A stretch of DNA of 64,000 nt from Devosia sp. Root635 (GTDB taxonomy: Bacteria; Pseudomonadota; Alphaproteobacteria; Rhizobiales; Devosiaceae). The stretch spans positions 39,147-103,146 of the forward strand of contig NZ_LMGZ01000007.1 of assembly GCF_001427605.1 (NCBI RefSeq). Reading direction: 5' to 3'. Under the pieces are notes generated by a model. That model saw nothing but the letters and a program-made list of their open reading frames with translations. It made no database searches and had not been told where the DNA came from. Below, one piece after another: positions 53,130 through 63,210 of the stretch (positions are counted from its first letter, which is position 1; every line of letters begins with the position of its first letter). The translations under genes were made by a program, and so were the position numbers.

Positions 53130-54398
53130 ATGAAAATCAACAAGCTGCTCGTCGGACTGATGATGAGCGTAACGCTGGTTGCGGGCGCCGCCCAGGCAGC
53201 CGAGCTGTCGATCGTGTCGGGTGACACCGGCAATGGCCTCGCCTTCCTGCGCAGCCAGCTCGACAAGTTCGAAGCCGAAACCGGCAATACCGTGACGGTT
53301 GTGCCGATGCCGTCCTCGACCTCCGACCAGTTCGGCCAGTACAAGCTCTGGCTCGCTGCCGGCAATGCCGATATCGACGTGTACCAGACCGACGTGATCT
53401 GGGCGCCCCAGCTCGCCGACCAGTTCCTCGACCTGACCGACGCCGCCAAGGACGTCGTGGGCAACCACTTCCCCTCGATCATCGAGTCGCAGACGGTTGA
53501 CGGCAAGCTGGTTGCGCTGCCGGCCTTCACTGACGCGCCGGCCCTGTTCTACCGCAAGGACCTGCTGGAAAAGTACAACAAGGAAGTGCCGACCACCTGG
53601 GCCGAAATGACTGCGACCGCGCAGGAAATCATGGATGGCGAGCGTACTGCCGGTAACCCGGAAATGTACGGCTTCGTGTTCCAGGGCAATGCCTATGAAG
53701 GCCTGACCTGCAATGCGCTGGAATGGGTGAAGTCCTTCGGCGGCGGCCAGATCGTGGAAGCCGATGGCACCATCTCGATCAACAACCCGCAAGCTGCTGC
53801 TGCCATCGACATGGCTGCAACCTGGATCGGCACCATCTCGCCGGAAGGCAACCTGGCCTACCAGGAAGAAGAAAGCCGTGGCGTCTGGCAGCTGGGCAAT
53901 TCGGTGTTCATGCGCAACTGGCCCTATGCCTACGCGCTCGGCAACAGCGATGACTCGCCCGTGAAGGGCCTGTTCGACGTGGCTCCGCTTCCCGCGGGCG
54001 AGGGTGAAGGCGCCGGCTCCGCCGCTACGCTGGGCGGCTGGAACGTCGCCGTTTCCAAGTACTCCCCCGATCCGGAAGAGGCGATCAAGCTCGCTCTGTT
54101 CCTGAGCTCGCCGGAAGTGCAGAAGGAACGCGCCATCAACCAGTCGAACCTGCCGACGATCCCGTCGCTGTATGAAGACGCCGACGTGCTGGCTGCGTCC
54201 CCGTTCATGGCCAACTGGAAGGCCATCTTCGAACAGGCCGTGCCGCGTCCGTCCGCTCCCACCAAGATCAAGTATAACGAAGTCTCTTCGCTGTTCTGGA
54301 GCGCGGTGCACAGCACGCTGTCGGGCAATGGTACTGCTGCCGAGAACCTTGAAGGTCTCGAAGCCGACCTGGCCGATCTCAAGGGCGACGCCTGGTAA
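53130..54398 (+). CDS. thuE: Trehalose/maltose-type ABC transporter substrate-binding protein
   Basis: A 422-residue SBP_bac_1 protein. The signal peptide is MKINKLLVGLMMSVTLVAGA ending AQA. The mature part has SIVSGDTGNGLAFLRSQLDK and DIDVYQTDVIWAPQLADQF, as in ThuE proteins for trehalose, maltose and related disaccharides. GGGAGGA precedes the ATG. It heads the operon thuEFGKAB, whose last two genes make the sugar assignment firm. A stem-loop after it separates it from the membrane genes. Confidence 0.93.
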   Translation: MKINKLLVGLMMSVTLVAGAAQAAELSIVSGDTGNGLAFLRSQLDKFEAETGNTVTVVPMPSSTSDQFGQYKLWLAAGNADIDVYQTDVIWAPQLADQFLDLTDAAKDVVGNHFPSIIESQTVDGKLVALPAFTDAPALFYRKDLLEKYNKEVPTTWAEMTATAQEIMDGERTAGNPEMYGFVFQGNAYEGLTCNALEWVKSFGGGQIVEADGTISINNPQAAAAIDMAATWIGTISPEGNLAYQEEESRGVWQLGNSVFMRNWPYAYALGNSDDSPVKGLFDVAPLPAGEGEGAGSAATLGGWNVAVSKYSPDPEEAIKLALFLSSPEVQKERAINQSNLPTIPSLYEDADVLAASPFMANWKAIFEQAVPRPSAPTKIKYNEVSSLFWSAVHSTLSGNGTAAENLEGLEADLADLKGDAW

Positions 54399-54420
54399 GT
54401 CCTCCCAGCGCCCAACCAGA

Positions 54421-54452
54421 GCGGACGGCGGGCTAGCCCCGTCGCCCGCTTT
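54421..54452 (+). terminator. Stem-loop between thuE and thuF (attenuator)
   Basis: GCGGACGGCGGG, loop CTAGC, CCCGTCGCCCGC and TTT: 12 pairs with one mismatch and one G-U. It probably lets thuE be expressed above the permease genes. Confidence 0.6.
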
Positions 54453-54484
54453 GCGTAATGATGGTTAAAAACGGGGAGGTCGAA

Positions 54485-55465
54485 ATGGCCACGGATGTGA
54501 TGGCAACGCCCGTCGCGGCGACTGGCGGCAAGATCAAATCGGAGCTGATGCAGCAGCGCGTGCGCGCCGCACGGTGGTTCCTGCTGCCCATGCTTATCGC
54601 GCTTGCCGTGGTGGCAGGCTGGCCGCTTCTCCGCTCGATCTATTTCTCCTTCACCGACGCTTCGCTCAACAATATCGACGGTGCCGAGTGGATCGGCTTC
54701 GGCAATTATTTCCGCGTGCAGCAACTGGCCAGTGGGGCCGTGCGCTATCGTGGCCTGCTGGTCGATGCGGACTGGTGGAACGCGGTGTGGAATACCCTGC
54801 GCTTCGCGGCGACCTCGGTATTTTTCGAGGCCGTGCTGGGCATGGTGGTGGCGCTGGTGCTGAACGCCGAATTCAAGGGCCGCGGCATCGTCCGCGCCGC
54901 CATCCTGATCCCCTGGGCCATTCCGACGATCGTTTCGGCCAAGATGTGGAGCTGGATGCTGAACGACCAGTTCGGCATTCTCAATGACCTGGGCCTGCGG
55001 CTTGGCCTGCTGAGCCAGAAGGTGGCGTGGACCGCCACGGCCGAAACCGCCATGCAGGCGGTGCTGGTCGTCGATATCTGGAAGACCACGCCATTCATGG
55101 CTTTGCTCATCCTGGCCGGCCTGCAGATGGTGCCCAAGGATATCTATGAGGCCGCCGAAATCGACGGCGTGCATCCGATCAAGCAATTCTTCCGCATCAC
55201 GCTGCCGCTGGTGAGGCCTGCCCTCATGGTGGCGATCATCTTCCGCCTGCTCGACGCGCTGCGCATCTTCGATCTGATCTATGTGCTGACGCCCAACAGC
55301 TCGGCGACCAAGACCATGAGCGTGCTGGCGCGGGAAAATCTCTTCGACTTCGACAAGTTCGCCTATGGCTCGGCCATGTCGACCCTGCTGTTCCTGATCA
55401 TCGCCATCCTGACCATCGTCTATATCTGGCTGGGCAAGGTCCGGTTCGACGGAGGAGACCGCTGA
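54485..55465 (+). CDS. thuF: Disaccharide ABC transporter permease (MalF type)
   Basis: A 326-residue permease with helix 1 at about 30-50 (WFLLPMLIALAVVAGWPLL). The EAA loop is MVPKDIYEAAEIDGVHPIKQ. ATG 54485 is chosen for its GGGGAGG site; an earlier ATG at 54458 has none. It overlaps thuG by one base (TGATG). Confidence 0.92.
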   Translation: MATDVMATPVAATGGKIKSELMQQRVRAARWFLLPMLIALAVVAGWPLLRSIYFSFTDASLNNIDGAEWIGFGNYFRVQQLASGAVRYRGLLVDADWWNAVWNTLRFAATSVFFEAVLGMVVALVLNAEFKGRGIVRAAILIPWAIPTIVSAKMWSWMLNDQFGILNDLGLRLGLLSQKVAWTATAETAMQAVLVVDIWKTTPFMALLILAGLQMVPKDIYEAAEIDGVHPIKQFFRITLPLVRPALMVAIIFRLLDALRIFDLIYVLTPNSSATKTMSVLARENLFDFDKFAYGSAMSTLLFLIIAILTIVYIWLGKVRFDGGDR

Positions 55466-56310
55466 TGGGCGCGACATTCGATCTCTGGAAAATCACCAAG
55501 ACCACGCTGTTCTATGCGCTGGTGGTGGTCATCGTGGTGGTGTCGGTCTTCCCGTTCTACTACGCCATCCTGACCAGCTTCAAACAGGGCACCGACATCT
55601 TCCGCATCACCTATTGGCCGGTGTCGTTCAGCCTCGAAAACTACCAGTCGGTGCTGAGCCAGGGCAGCTTCCCGCGCAATTTGTTGAACTCCATCTTCAT
55701 CGCGTCGGTAACGGTTATCCTGGCCCTGTTCCTCGCAGTAACGGCGGCATTTGCGCTGAGCCGCGTGCGGTTTCGAGGCCGCGGTTTCCTGCTGATGGTC
55801 ATCCTGGGCGTCTCGATGTTTCCGCAGATTGCGGTGCTGTCGGGGCTGTTCGAGCTGATCCGTGCACTGGGCATCTACAACACGCCCTGGGCGCTGGTCT
55901 TCTCCTACACCATCTTCACGCTGCCCTTTACCGTGTGGGTGCTGACCACTTTCATGCGCGACCTGCCGATCGAGATCGAAGAGGCGGCGATCGTGGACGG
56001 GGCATCACCCTGGGTGATCATCACCAAGGTCTTCATGCCGCTGATGTGGCCGGCTCTGGTGACCACGGGCCTTCTGGCCTTTATCGGGGCGTGGAACGAG
56101 TTCCTGTTCGCGCTGACCTTCACCTCATCGAACGACACGCGCACGGTGCCTGTCGCCATCGCGTTGCTGTCGGGCGGTTCGCAATATGAAATTCCGTGGG
56201 GCATCATCATGGCGGCCTCGGTCATCGTGACCGTTCCGCTGGTGGCACTGGTGCTGATCTTCCAGCGCAAGATCGTCAGCGGTCTCACCGCCGGCGGCGT
56301 CAAGGGTTAA
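55465..56310 (+). CDS. thuG: Disaccharide ABC transporter permease (MalG type)
   Basis: A 281-residue permease with six helices, starting MGATFDLWKITKTTLFYALV. The EAA loop is LPIEIEEAAIVDGASPWVII. It pairs with ThuF; the conserved C-terminal end IVSGLTAGGVKG is typical of MalG relatives. The ATPase gene follows 12 bases later. Confidence 0.92.
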   Translation: MGATFDLWKITKTTLFYALVVVIVVVSVFPFYYAILTSFKQGTDIFRITYWPVSFSLENYQSVLSQGSFPRNLLNSIFIASVTVILALFLAVTAAFALSRVRFRGRGFLLMVILGVSMFPQIAVLSGLFELIRALGIYNTPWALVFSYTIFTLPFTVWVLTTFMRDLPIEIEEAAIVDGASPWVIITKVFMPLMWPALVTTGLLAFIGAWNEFLFALTFTSSNDTRTVPVAIALLSGGSQYEIPWGIIMAASVIVTVPLVALVLIFQRKIVSGLTAGGVKG

Positions 56311-56322
56311 GAGGGCTAACAA

Positions 56323-57330
<1,008 letters not shown>

Positions 57331-57379
57331 GCGGGCAAAGCCGGCGGTGGCCACATAGCCGCCGCCGAAATCATCCACC

Positions 57380-57468
57380 ATGTCCTTCCCGCGCCAGCGG
57401 GAACCTCCGTCGTTGTGACCGGGGTTCCCGTTTTCGTGGGCGTGACATGGAAACCAACGGAATGGCCG
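57380..57468. repeat. Imperfect palindromic spacer repeat
   Basis: GTCCTTCCCGCGCCAGCGGG then AACCTCCGTCGTTGTGACCGG then GGTTCCCGTTTTCGTGGGCG and TGACATGG: inverted CGGGAACC / GGTTCCCG parts in the thuK-thuA gap, resembling the small type C elements. Confidence 0.5.
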
Positions 57469-57507
57469 GTGCCTCCCCACCGGACCAACCAATTTAGGAG
57501 ACTATCC

Positions 57508-58290
57508 ATGCCGATCCGTACCCTGATCTGGGGCGAGAACGTCCACGAACAGAAGAACAAGATCGTTGCCGACAACTATCCCAGCGGCATGCACAACCAG
57601 ATTGCGAAACTGCTGAGCAGCGACGGCAATATCGTGACCAGGACCACGACCCTGCAGGAGCCCGAGCATGGCTGCACGGTCGAGGCGCTGGCCGAAACCG
57701 ATGTGCTGGTGTGGTGGGGCCATGCCGCCCATGGCGAGGTGCAGGACGAAATCGTCGAGCGCATCGCCAAGCGCGTCTGGGAAGGCATGGGGCTGATCGT
57801 GCTCCATTCGGGGCATTTTTCCAAGATTTTCAAGCGCCTGATGGGATCGCCCTGTGCGCTGCACTGGCGCGAGGCGGGCGAGCGCGAGCGGCTGTGGGTG
57901 ACCAATCCGGGCCACCCGATCGCCAAGGGTCTGCCGGCCTATTTCGAACTCGAAATGGAAGAGATGTATGGCGAACCCTTCAGCGTACCGGAGCCGCTGG
58001 AAACGGTGTTCGTGAGCTGGTTCCAGGGCGGCGAAGTGTTCCGCAGCGGCCTCACCTATCGGCGCGGCGCCGGCAATATCTTCTATTTCCGCCCCGGCCA
58101 CGAAACCTATCCGACCTATCATGACGATACGGTGGGCCTGGTGCTGCGCAATGCGGTCAACTGGGCTTACAACGCCAACCAGCATCCCGAATTGCTCGAT
58201 GCGCCCAATACGCCGGTGGATGAGGCGATCGAAAAGATCGTGGAGCGCGGGCCCAAGCTGCATCACGGGCGCGAAGAGGGTTTTCGCTGA
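57508..58290 (+). CDS. thuA: ThuA trehalose utilisation protein
   Basis: A 260-residue ThuA-domain protein with a class I glutamine amidotransferase-like fold. Typical blocks: [52 protein letters not shown]. In Sinorhizobium thuA and thuB are needed for growth on trehalose and maltitol, and the pair works on 3-keto intermediates. TTAGGAG precedes the ATG. It is followed by thuB after a hairpin repeat. Confidence 0.93.
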   Translation: MPIRTLIWGENVHEQKNKIVADNYPSGMHNQIAKLLSSDGNIVTRTTTLQEPEHGCTVEALAETDVLVWWGHAAHGEVQDEIVERIAKRVWEGMGLIVLHSGHFSKIFKRLMGSPCALHWREAGERERLWVTNPGHPIAKGLPAYFELEMEEMYGEPFSVPEPLETVFVSWFQGGEVFRSGLTYRRGAGNIFYFRPGHETYPTYHDDTVGLVLRNAVNWAYNANQHPELLDAPNTPVDEAIEKIVERGPKLHHGREEGFR

Positions 58291-58315
58291 CGGGCTATCG
58301 CGCGCCGCATGCTCG

Positions 58316-58407
58316 ATGTCACCCCGGCCTTGAGCCGGGGTCCATCCCGAGATGGCAGGCGCGGCACGGTTTCAGGATGGATCCCGGCTCAAGGCCGGGA
58401 TGACATC
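58316..58407. repeat. Type C palindromic repeat between thuA and thuB
   Basis: GATGTCACCCCGGCCTTGAG and the rest of the left arm pair with GGATGGATCCCGGCTCAAGG and GCCGGGATGACATC on the right; the arms of about 33 bases differ at two or three places. It could form a strong hairpin in the thuAB message. Confidence 0.85.
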
Positions 58408-58456
58408 GCGTTTTTTGAGGCATAGCGGCTACTGGGCCGCATAGGGAAGTACGAAT

Positions 58457-59500
58457 ATGCGGATCCTCATTCTGGGAACCGGCGGCATGGCCAATCAGCA
58501 TGCCAAGCATTTTGCCGATATCGAGGGCGTGACCCTGGCGGGTGGCGTGGACGTCGATCCGGCGCGGGTCGAGGCGTTCTGCACGACGCATAACATCGAG
58601 CGGGGTTTCGGCTCGCTGGATGCGGCGCTCGCCTGGGGCGAGTTCGATGCGGTGGCCAATGTGACGCCTGATAGTGTGCACTATCCCACGACCATGGCGG
58701 CGCTGGCGGCGGGCAAGCATGTGTTCTGCGAAAAGCCGCTGGCGACCGACCATGCCAAGGCCATGGAAATGACCGAGACAGCCGAGCGGCTGGGCCTGGT
58801 CAACATGGTCAACCTCACCTATCGCAATGTGAGCCAGCTGCAGAAGGCGCGCGAAATCGTGCAGTCGGGCGCGGTGGGCAAGGTCAAGCATTTCGAGGCG
58901 AGCTACCTGCAGTCCTGGCTGGTCTCCAAGGCCTGGGGCGACTGGCGCACGGAGAGCCAGTGGCTGTGGCGGCTTTCCAAGAAGCACGGCTCCAATGGCG
59001 TGCTGGGCGATATCGGTGTGCATATCCTCGACTTCGCCGCCTATGGCGCTGGCAGCGATTTTTCCAAGGTGTTCTGCCGGCTGGAGACGTTCGACAAGGC
59101 CGAGAACAATAGAATCGGCGAATATGATCTCGACGCCAATGACAGCTTCGCCATGACGGCGCAGCTGGAGAATGGCGCATTGGGCGTGATCCATGCCACG
59201 CGCTGGGCGACCGGGCATTTCAACGAATTGCGGCTGCGCGTCTATGGCGAGCTGGGATCGGTGGAAATCCAGCACCGGCATGACTGGTCCAAGCTGTTCA
59301 CCTGCCTGGGCGATGACGCGGAGACCGGCACCTGGACGGAAGTTGCGGTGGACGCCGTGCCGACCAACTACATGCGCTTTGCCGATGCGGTGAAGGCCGG
59401 CAAGACGCTGGAGCCCAGCTTCCGCCACGCCACCAATATCCAGAAGGTGCTGGACCTGGCGACGGTGACCGACCGGGACCGGATGGAACATACGGTGTGA
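58457..59500 (+). CDS. thuB: ThuB Gfo/Idh/MocA-family dehydrogenase
   Basis: A 347-residue oxidoreductase: N-terminal Rossmann fold with GTGGMANQHAKHF (7-19) and the catalytic EKP at 92-94, then a C-terminal beta-sheet domain with HILDFAAYG. It oxidises or isomerises the keto form of trehalose, maltitol or a like disaccharide together with ThuA. GGGAAG lies before the ATG. Last gene of the operon. Confidence 0.92.
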   Translation: MRILILGTGGMANQHAKHFADIEGVTLAGGVDVDPARVEAFCTTHNIERGFGSLDAALAWGEFDAVANVTPDSVHYPTTMAALAAGKHVFCEKPLATDHAKAMEMTETAERLGLVNMVNLTYRNVSQLQKAREIVQSGAVGKVKHFEASYLQSWLVSKAWGDWRTESQWLWRLSKKHGSNGVLGDIGVHILDFAAYGAGSDFSKVFCRLETFDKAENNRIGEYDLDANDSFAMTAQLENGALGVIHATRWATGHFNELRLRVYGELGSVEIQHRHDWSKLFTCLGDDAETGTWTEVAVDAVPTNYMRFADAVKAGKTLEPSFRHATNIQKVLDLATVTDRDRMEHTV

Positions 59501-59609
59501 TTTTGGTCTCGTAGGGACGCGCAGGCATGGTGGTTGTGCTCATCGCCTCCCTCCCCCTGGGGGGAGAGAGGTCCGGTGGATGTGGTGAGATCACCACTGC
59601 ATGCAAGCC

Positions 59610-60080
59610 TTAGCCGCGGTCGTCCACATAGACCGTGACCGAGCTATCGGCATTGGTCTTGACGGCGACAACGTCGCTGCTGGCATAGCCTTCGGCTTCG
59701 AGCTTGGCCTTGATGGCGGCATTGCCATCGATATTGGCGTGGAGGCTGGTCATGCCTTCGGCATTGGCCGACAGGGCTTCATCAAGCGCGGTGCCGCCGG
59801 CGGCCGCATCGCCTTCGAGCGAGGAGAGCAGCACGATGCTGACCTGGGTTTCCTCGGTCACGGCCGCCAGATCGACGGCGGCAGAACCGGCAATGGACGA
59901 GGTCACCGCGTCATAGGTGTCGGTCATTGCCCCGGCGGTCGCATCAACCGCAGCGTCGACGGCCGGGGTTTCGACAGTCACACCAGCGCCGACATCCACG
60001 CCCACATCCTGCGCCAGGACGGGCAGGGCGGCCGCGGCCAGCAAGGTAGCAACGGTGGTTGCGAGAATGGTCTTTTTCAT
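59610..60080 (-). CDS. Small secreted acidic protein of unknown function
   Basis: A 156-residue protein with a clear signal peptide (MKKTILATTVATLLAAAALP, cut near VLAQDVG). The mature part is very rich in Ala, Asp, Val and Thr with few basic residues. It has a loose first half (VGAGVTVETPAVDAAVDATA) and a folded-looking second half (SLHANIDGNAAIKAKLEAEG, VVAVKTNADSSVTVYVDD). AAGGAG precedes ATG 60080. I do not recognise a family. A near-EcfG promoter (GCAAC-N16-CGTT, 60128-60152) lies upstream. Confidence 0.8.
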   Translation of the reverse strand: MKKTILATTVATLLAAAALPVLAQDVGVDVGAGVTVETPAVDAAVDATAGAMTDTYDAVTSSIAGSAAVDLAAVTEETQVSIVLLSSLEGDAAAGGTALDEALSANAEGMTSLHANIDGNAAIKAKLEAEGYASSDVVAVKTNADSSVTVYVDDRG

Positions 60081-60127
60081 TTTTGAAACTCCTTGGTGGG
60101 TTGTGCCCCCCACTTGAACAGCGACCC

Positions 60128-60152
60128 AACGGCTGGGGCGGCGAGGAGTTGC
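60128..60152 (-). promoter_or_regulatory. Near-consensus EcfG promoter for the secreted protein
   Basis: On the minus strand: GCAAC, 16 bases, CGTT; one base differs in the -35. On the other strand GGAAC-N16-CGCG (60172-60196) faces the GlsB-like gene but lacks the TT. Confidence 0.35.
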
Positions 60153-60266
60153 CTGCAATCCGATCACAATCGGAACTTAATCGTCGTGGCGTCGCGAGTG
60201 ATGCAGGCTTGCAACCCGAAGCCAGGCTTCCGACTTATCCAGGTGACCAACAATGGAGCGTCGAAC

Positions 60267-60518
60267 ATGGGTATCATCTGGGCCATCATCATCGGGTTTT
60301 TCGCAGGGCTGATCGCCAAGTGGGTCACACCGGGCGACAACAAGCCGAGCGGGTTCATCCTGACCGCCGTGCTGGGCATTGTCGGCTCGGTGCTGGCGAC
60401 CTGGCTGGGCCAGGCCGTCGGCTGGTACGGGCCGGGCGACGGGGCCGGGTTCATCGCCTCCATCGTGGGCGCGGTGATCATCCTGCTGGCCTGGGGACAG
60501 ATCGCGCGGCGGGCTTAG
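60267..60518 (+). CDS. GlsB/YeaQ/YmgE-family small membrane protein
   Basis: An 83-residue protein with three membrane helices, starting MGIIWAIIIGFFAGLIAKWV, then PSGFILTAVLGIVGSVLATW and AGFIASIVGAVIILLAW. This is the transglycosylase-associated (GlsB/YmgE) plan, often stress-induced. The start is ATG 60267 with GGAG upstream. It is divergent from the small secreted protein. Confidence 0.85.
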   Translation: MGIIWAIIIGFFAGLIAKWVTPGDNKPSGFILTAVLGIVGSVLATWLGQAVGWYGPGDGAGFIASIVGAVIILLAWGQIARRA

Positions 60519-60536
60519 CAGCGAAGGTTTTGGCTG

Positions 60537-60692
60537 ACCCTCCCCTCTCCCCTTGTGGGAGAGGGTGGAATCCGCGTTCAGCGGATTTCCGGGTGAGGGG
60601 TCCTGCGCCATCCCATGCTTCACTGCCTATGGATAACGCAGCGCCCCCTCATCCGCCCTTCGGGCACCTTCTCCCACGAGGGGAGAAGGGGA
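60537..60692. repeat. Type B palindromic repeat
   Basis: CCCTCTCCCCTTGTGGGAGAGG at the left (read in parts CCCTCTCCCC and GGGAGAGG) and CACCTTCTCCCACGAGGGG with GAGAAGGGG at the right, with GGGTGAGGGG and CCCCCTCATCCGCCC inside. It nearly matches the inverse of 7016-7166. Confidence 0.85.
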
Positions 60693-60716
60693 AGGCGCCG
60701 GACGCTCAAATGAACT

Positions 60717-60745
60717 CAAAAAAAGGGCGCCCATCGGGCGCCCTT
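60717..60745 (-). terminator. Rho-independent terminator of the 5'-nucleotidase gene
   Basis: On the minus strand, AAGGGCGCCC, loop GAT, GGGCGCCC, then seven T. It lies about 22 bases after the stop. Confidence 0.85.
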
Positions 60746-60766
60746 CGTGTTTCGGGATTGCCGGGA

Positions 60767-62371
60767 TCACTTGATCTCGGTGATGCGGCCGTCGGTATAG
60801 GGGGTGTAGGTGCCGCCCTGCTTGGCGATGTAGTCGGCCACCACTTCTTCCAGCGGCGGGCCGAAATCGTAGGGGTTGTCGCCTTCGGCGAAGGTGCCGT
60901 AGCCGTCGCCGCCGCCACGCACATAGTTGTTGGTGACGATGGTGTAGGTCGCGGCTTCGTCGATCGGCACCCAGGCGTCGCCCTCGCCCTTGACCAGCAC
61001 GTCGCTGACGCGGCTGCCGGCCGGTTCGGCCAGGTTGAAGCTGTATTTGAGGCCGGCGACCTGGGCGAAGCGGCCGGCGCCGTTTTCGACATCGCTGACG
61101 CCGTTTTCGAGCGCTTCGATGACATCGGCACCGCTGATCTGCACGGTGGCCAGGGTGTTGGAGAAGGGCAGCACGGTGATCACGTCGCCCTTGGTGATGT
61201 CGCCGGCATCGATGGAGGCGCGGATGCCGCCGCCATTCTGGAAGGCGATGGTGGCGCCCTGGTCGGCCACGCGGTCGAGAATGGCATCGGCGAGCAGGTT
61301 GCCCATGGAACATTCCATGGCGCGGCAGACTTCGCGGGAGCCTTCGATGGCCTCGGTGGTGGTACCGATCACCACGCCCATGGCCGCCTGGATGGGACCG
61401 GCGAGTTCGGCCAACTGGCCGGCAAAGTCCTCGTTGCCCTTGACCGAGGCGTCGATCAGGAAGGGTTGGCCTTCGGCCTTGGTGACGACGCCATTGTCGT
61501 CCCAGGTGATGGCGATATCGCCGAGATACTTGCCATACTGATTGGCCTGCACCACCGGCACTTCGACGCCATCGGGGTTGGTCACCATGGTCGGGTAGGG
61601 ACCGGCGGCGCCTTCCATGGAACCGAGCAACGAGTGGCTGTGGCCGCCGACGATGACGTCGACCAGCGGCAGGGCCGCGGCCAGGTCCATGTCGACGGTG
61701 TAGCCGATATGGCTCAGCAGGATGATCTTGTTGACGCCGGCGGCGTCCAGCGCTTCAGAGGCGCCGCGAACATACTGGATGACGTCGGTGAATTCGACAT
61801 TGGGGCCGGGCGAGGCGATTTCCGGCGTATCCTCGGTGGTGGCGCCGATAATGCCGATCTTTTCGCCGCCCACTTCGAGGACGATGGAGCCCTTGATCTT
61901 GCCGCGCAGGTTTTCATCGCGGGTGACGTCGAAATTGCCGCCGATGATGGGGAATTCCGCGGCGTCGATGAATTTCATGAATTCTTCGGGGCCGTCATCG
62001 AATTCGTGGTTGCCGGTGGCGACCACGTCAAAGCCCATCTGGTTGAAGAAGTCCGAAACGACCTTGGACTTGTAGGTGGTGTAGTAGAGCGAGCCCTGGA
62101 AATTGTCGCCGGCCGAGAGCAGCAGCGTATTGCCATCGGCAAGGCTGGCGCGGGTGTCGTCGATGATGGTCTTGAGGCGGGCAATACCGCCGAAGCATTC
62201 GCCGGCCGCGTCGGTTTCGGCGTCGCAGTTGGAATCGGTGCCCGTGATGGGGTCGAAGCGGGAGTGGAAGTCGTTGATATGCAGGATGTTGAGCGTGAAA
62301 TCTGCATAGGCGGCGCCGGAAAATCCAGCGCAGAGGGTGAGCGCCGTGGCGCCGAGAAGTAATCTTTTCAT
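60767..62371 (-). CDS. Periplasmic 5'-nucleotidase / metallophosphatase (UshA-like)
   Basis: A 534-residue exported enzyme: signal peptide (MKRLLLGATALTLCAGFSGA), a calcineurin-like domain with two-metal ligands D34 and H36 (HINDFHSRFD), GDNFQG, GNHEFDD (120-126), LLSHIGY and GGHSHS, then the 5'-nucleotidase C-terminal domain (IAFQNGGGIRASIDAG, LPFSNTLATVQISG, GGGDGYGTF). It hydrolyses nucleotides or cyclic nucleotides in the periplasm. Strong terminator after it. The 312-base gap before it (62372-62683) shows no gene. Confidence 0.94.
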   Translation of the reverse strand: MKRLLLGATALTLCAGFSGAAYADFTLNILHINDFHSRFDPITGTDSNCDAETDAAGECFGGIARLKTIIDDTRASLADGNTLLLSAGDNFQGSLYYTTYKSKVVSDFFNQMGFDVVATGNHEFDDGPEEFMKFIDAAEFPIIGGNFDVTRDENLRGKIKGSIVLEVGGEKIGIIGATTEDTPEIASPGPNVEFTDVIQYVRGASEALDAAGVNKIILLSHIGYTVDMDLAAALPLVDVIVGGHSHSLLGSMEGAAGPYPTMVTNPDGVEVPVVQANQYGKYLGDIAITWDDNGVVTKAEGQPFLIDASVKGNEDFAGQLAELAGPIQAAMGVVIGTTTEAIEGSREVCRAMECSMGNLLADAILDRVADQGATIAFQNGGGIRASIDAGDITKGDVITVLPFSNTLATVQISGADVIEALENGVSDVENGAGRFAQVAGLKYSFNLAEPAGSRVSDVLVKGEGDAWVPIDEAATYTIVTNNYVRGGGDGYGTFAEGDNPYDFGPPLEEVVADYIAKQGGTYTPYTDGRITEIK

Positions 62372-62683
62372 CCCTGTATCCTTTTTGATTGCTTTGACTT
62401 CAGACCAATTCCCGCAGCTCGGGCGATGCCAAACGGAGCCCTCCGTCCGGCCACGGCGATAGGGATGAGTTAACCAGTCTTTTGTGACAGTGAAAAGTGG
62501 ACCTTTTGGTCAATTTTCGGCCCTGATACGCGGTTTCATGCAGGCCATGCGCAAACAGGGGTTCAACATCCGTCAACCATGACGCAAAACAATGCGGCGG
62601 GGCGGCATGGATAAACCGGCGGGAAAGACAGCGGGACTTAAGGTTCCGTGGGGACTTGCCGACAACGAGGAATTCCATCTGCC

Positions 62684-63145
62684 ATGAGCGCAGCCCTGCA
62701 AAGCCTGATGCGCGATATACCTGCCTCGCAGCCGGGCGCGCCGCTATTCGGCGGACTCATTGCCTTCGTGGCCATCGGCGGCGCGGGCGCGGCTGCTTTC
62801 GTCGTGCTGTCGAGCAGCATGATCTGGCTCGATACCGGGCTGGCCGACTGGCTGGTCAATACGGCGAGCTATGCCAGCCTCATCCTGCCGGTCTATCTGC
62901 TGCATCGGCGCTATTCGTTCCAGTCCGACGCGCCGCATGGGCAGGCTTTGCCGCGCTATATGGCGGTTCAGGGCATGGCGCTGCTGCTGGCAGCACTGTT
63001 TTCCTTCGTCGTGCATGGCGTATTTTCCATGCCGACCGTGCCGGCCTCGATGCTGGTGATTGCCCTGACATCGGGGGTCAATTTCATGGTGCTGCGGAGC
63101 TGGGCCTTTGCCCGTGCGCAGTGGGGCATAGTGCTTCCGGCGTGA
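62684..63145 (+). CDS. GtrA-like membrane protein
   Basis: A 153-residue protein with four hydrophobic helices (about 22-45, 58-75, 92-113, 120-138) and the GtrA patterns HRRYSFQS and NFMVLRSWAF at the ends of helices two and four. GtrA-like proteins are thought to move lipid-linked sugars across the membrane or help polysaccharide synthesis. ATG 62684 begins MSAALQSLMRDI; GAGGA lies 14 bases before. No sugar transferase gene lies next to it. Confidence 0.82.
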   Translation: MSAALQSLMRDIPASQPGAPLFGGLIAFVAIGGAGAAAFVVLSSSMIWLDTGLADWLVNTASYASLILPVYLLHRRYSFQSDAPHGQALPRYMAVQGMALLLAALFSFVVHGVFSMPTVPASMLVIALTSGVNFMVLRSWAFARAQWGIVLPA

Positions 63146-63210
63146 TGCCGGGGTTTCAATAGTAACTCAGTCGGGTATTCTCCGCGCCGTTGATTTGCGG
63201 AGTCTGCGGC

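Noticed and set aside
52888..53130. Short gene in the thuR-thuE gap
   Set aside because: The frame covers the promoter and operator and runs out just at the thuE start. It lacks a ribosome site and a recognisable product.
60172..60196. Full EcfG promoter for the GlsB-like gene
   Set aside because: GGAAC and 16-base spacing are present, but the -10 reads CGCG and lacks the TT. It is kept only as part of a weak finding.
60059..62362. Long open frame on the plus strand opposite the 5'-nucleotidase
   Set aside because: The translation is Gly/Asp/His-rich without any domain. The opposite strand encodes a full exported nucleotidase with metal ligands and its own terminator.
62372..62683. Pho box upstream of the 5'-nucleotidase (CTGTCAC seen on the minus strand)
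   Set aside because: The second repeat is not at the required 11-base distance and only one half resembles the consensus.
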